Positions 14,139 to 14,247 of a DNA stretch of 14,247 bases are shown here, in pieces. Each line of letters opens with the position of its first letter. The first letter of the stretch is position 1. The DNA lies in NCBI GenBank assembly GCA_028699365.1, contig JAQVUQ010000022.1:1-14247 (forward strand), given 5' to 3'. Below the pieces are notes generated by a model. That model worked only from the letters and a program-made list of their open reading frames with translations. It had not been told where the DNA came from and searched no databases. A program made the translations under genes and the position numbers. The stretch comes from a bacterium. Lineage in GTDB: Bacteria > UBP13 > UBA5359.

Positions 14139-14247
14139 ATGAAGGAAGAATATGATTTTTCGAAGGGTGAAAGAGGGAAGTTTTATCACAAAAACGTTCG
14201 CAATTATCCTCCTATTTATCTCGACGATGAGAATTTTGAATTTGTCG
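14139..14247 (+). CDS. brnA: BrnA-type antitoxin, 3' partial
   Basis: Thirty-six codons are visible before the window ends. The protein begins MKEEYDFSKGERGKFY and continues NYPPIYLDDENFEFV, the usual opening of the short CopG/ribbon-helix-helix antitoxins paired with BrnT. GGAGG (14126-14130) precedes the ATG by eight bases. Most of the DNA-binding region would lie beyond the edge. Position after brnT supports the assignment. Confidence 0.8.
   Translation, partial: MKEEYDFSKGERGKFYHKNVRNYPPIYLDDENFEFV

Overview
The window reads as a bacterial chromosome of moderate to fairly high G+C. Shine-Dalgarno sites are strong (GGAGG-type), start codons are mixed ATG/GTG/TTG, and promoters are sigma-70-like. 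The gene set (AmtB with P-II, a type I glutamine synthetase without the adenylylation tyrosine, a GlnR-like orphan OmpR-type regulator, LarB/LarC, and a lipoprotein sugar-binding protein) fits a Gram-positive or related lineage such as Bacillota, Actinomycetota or Chloroflexota. I cannot name the phylum with confidence. There are no rRNA or tRNA genes and no CRISPR array. No gene-free stretch exceeds 300 bases; the longest is 11438-11683.

Region 1 (1-3797) looks like the tail of a carbohydrate-utilisation operon. It holds an SGNH/GDSL esterase cut by the window edge, an alpha/alpha-barrel glycosidase-like protein translationally overlapped with it, a solute-binding lipoprotein, and a decayed gene resembling the N-acylglucosamine 2-epimerase family (one frameshift, one TGG-to-TAG nonsense codon). 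Region 2 (3798-4958) is a more A+T-rich RhuM-Fic gene with its own promoter, probably acquired.

Region 3 (4970-6968, minus strand) is larB-larC for the nickel-pincer cofactor of lactate racemase-type enzymes. The C-terminal tail of larB is encoded by a hairpin plus a heptad repeat. Region 4 (7022-7735) is a VapBC toxin-antitoxin module with a near-consensus promoter and an operator palindrome. Region 5 (7875-9107) is a single Gfo/Idh/MocA dehydrogenase with a cysteine cluster, followed by a clear intrinsic terminator.

Region 6 (9192-13757) is a nitrogen-assimilation island: amtB-glnK, then a MarC-family membrane protein on the other strand, then a GlnR-like regulator and glnA. The amtB and regulator promoters share the same layout: two A-rich pentamers 11 bp apart, the second starting exactly 15 bp before a -10 box, with no recognisable -35. 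This suggests a small nitrogen regulon activated by the regulator encoded beside it. Region 7 (13791-14247) is a BrnT-BrnA toxin-antitoxin module cut by the right edge.

Short 7- to 8-bp tandem repeats and inverted repeats recur in the non-coding joints (6169-6223, 11559-11672, 12334-12395). They look like dispersed repeats of this genome.
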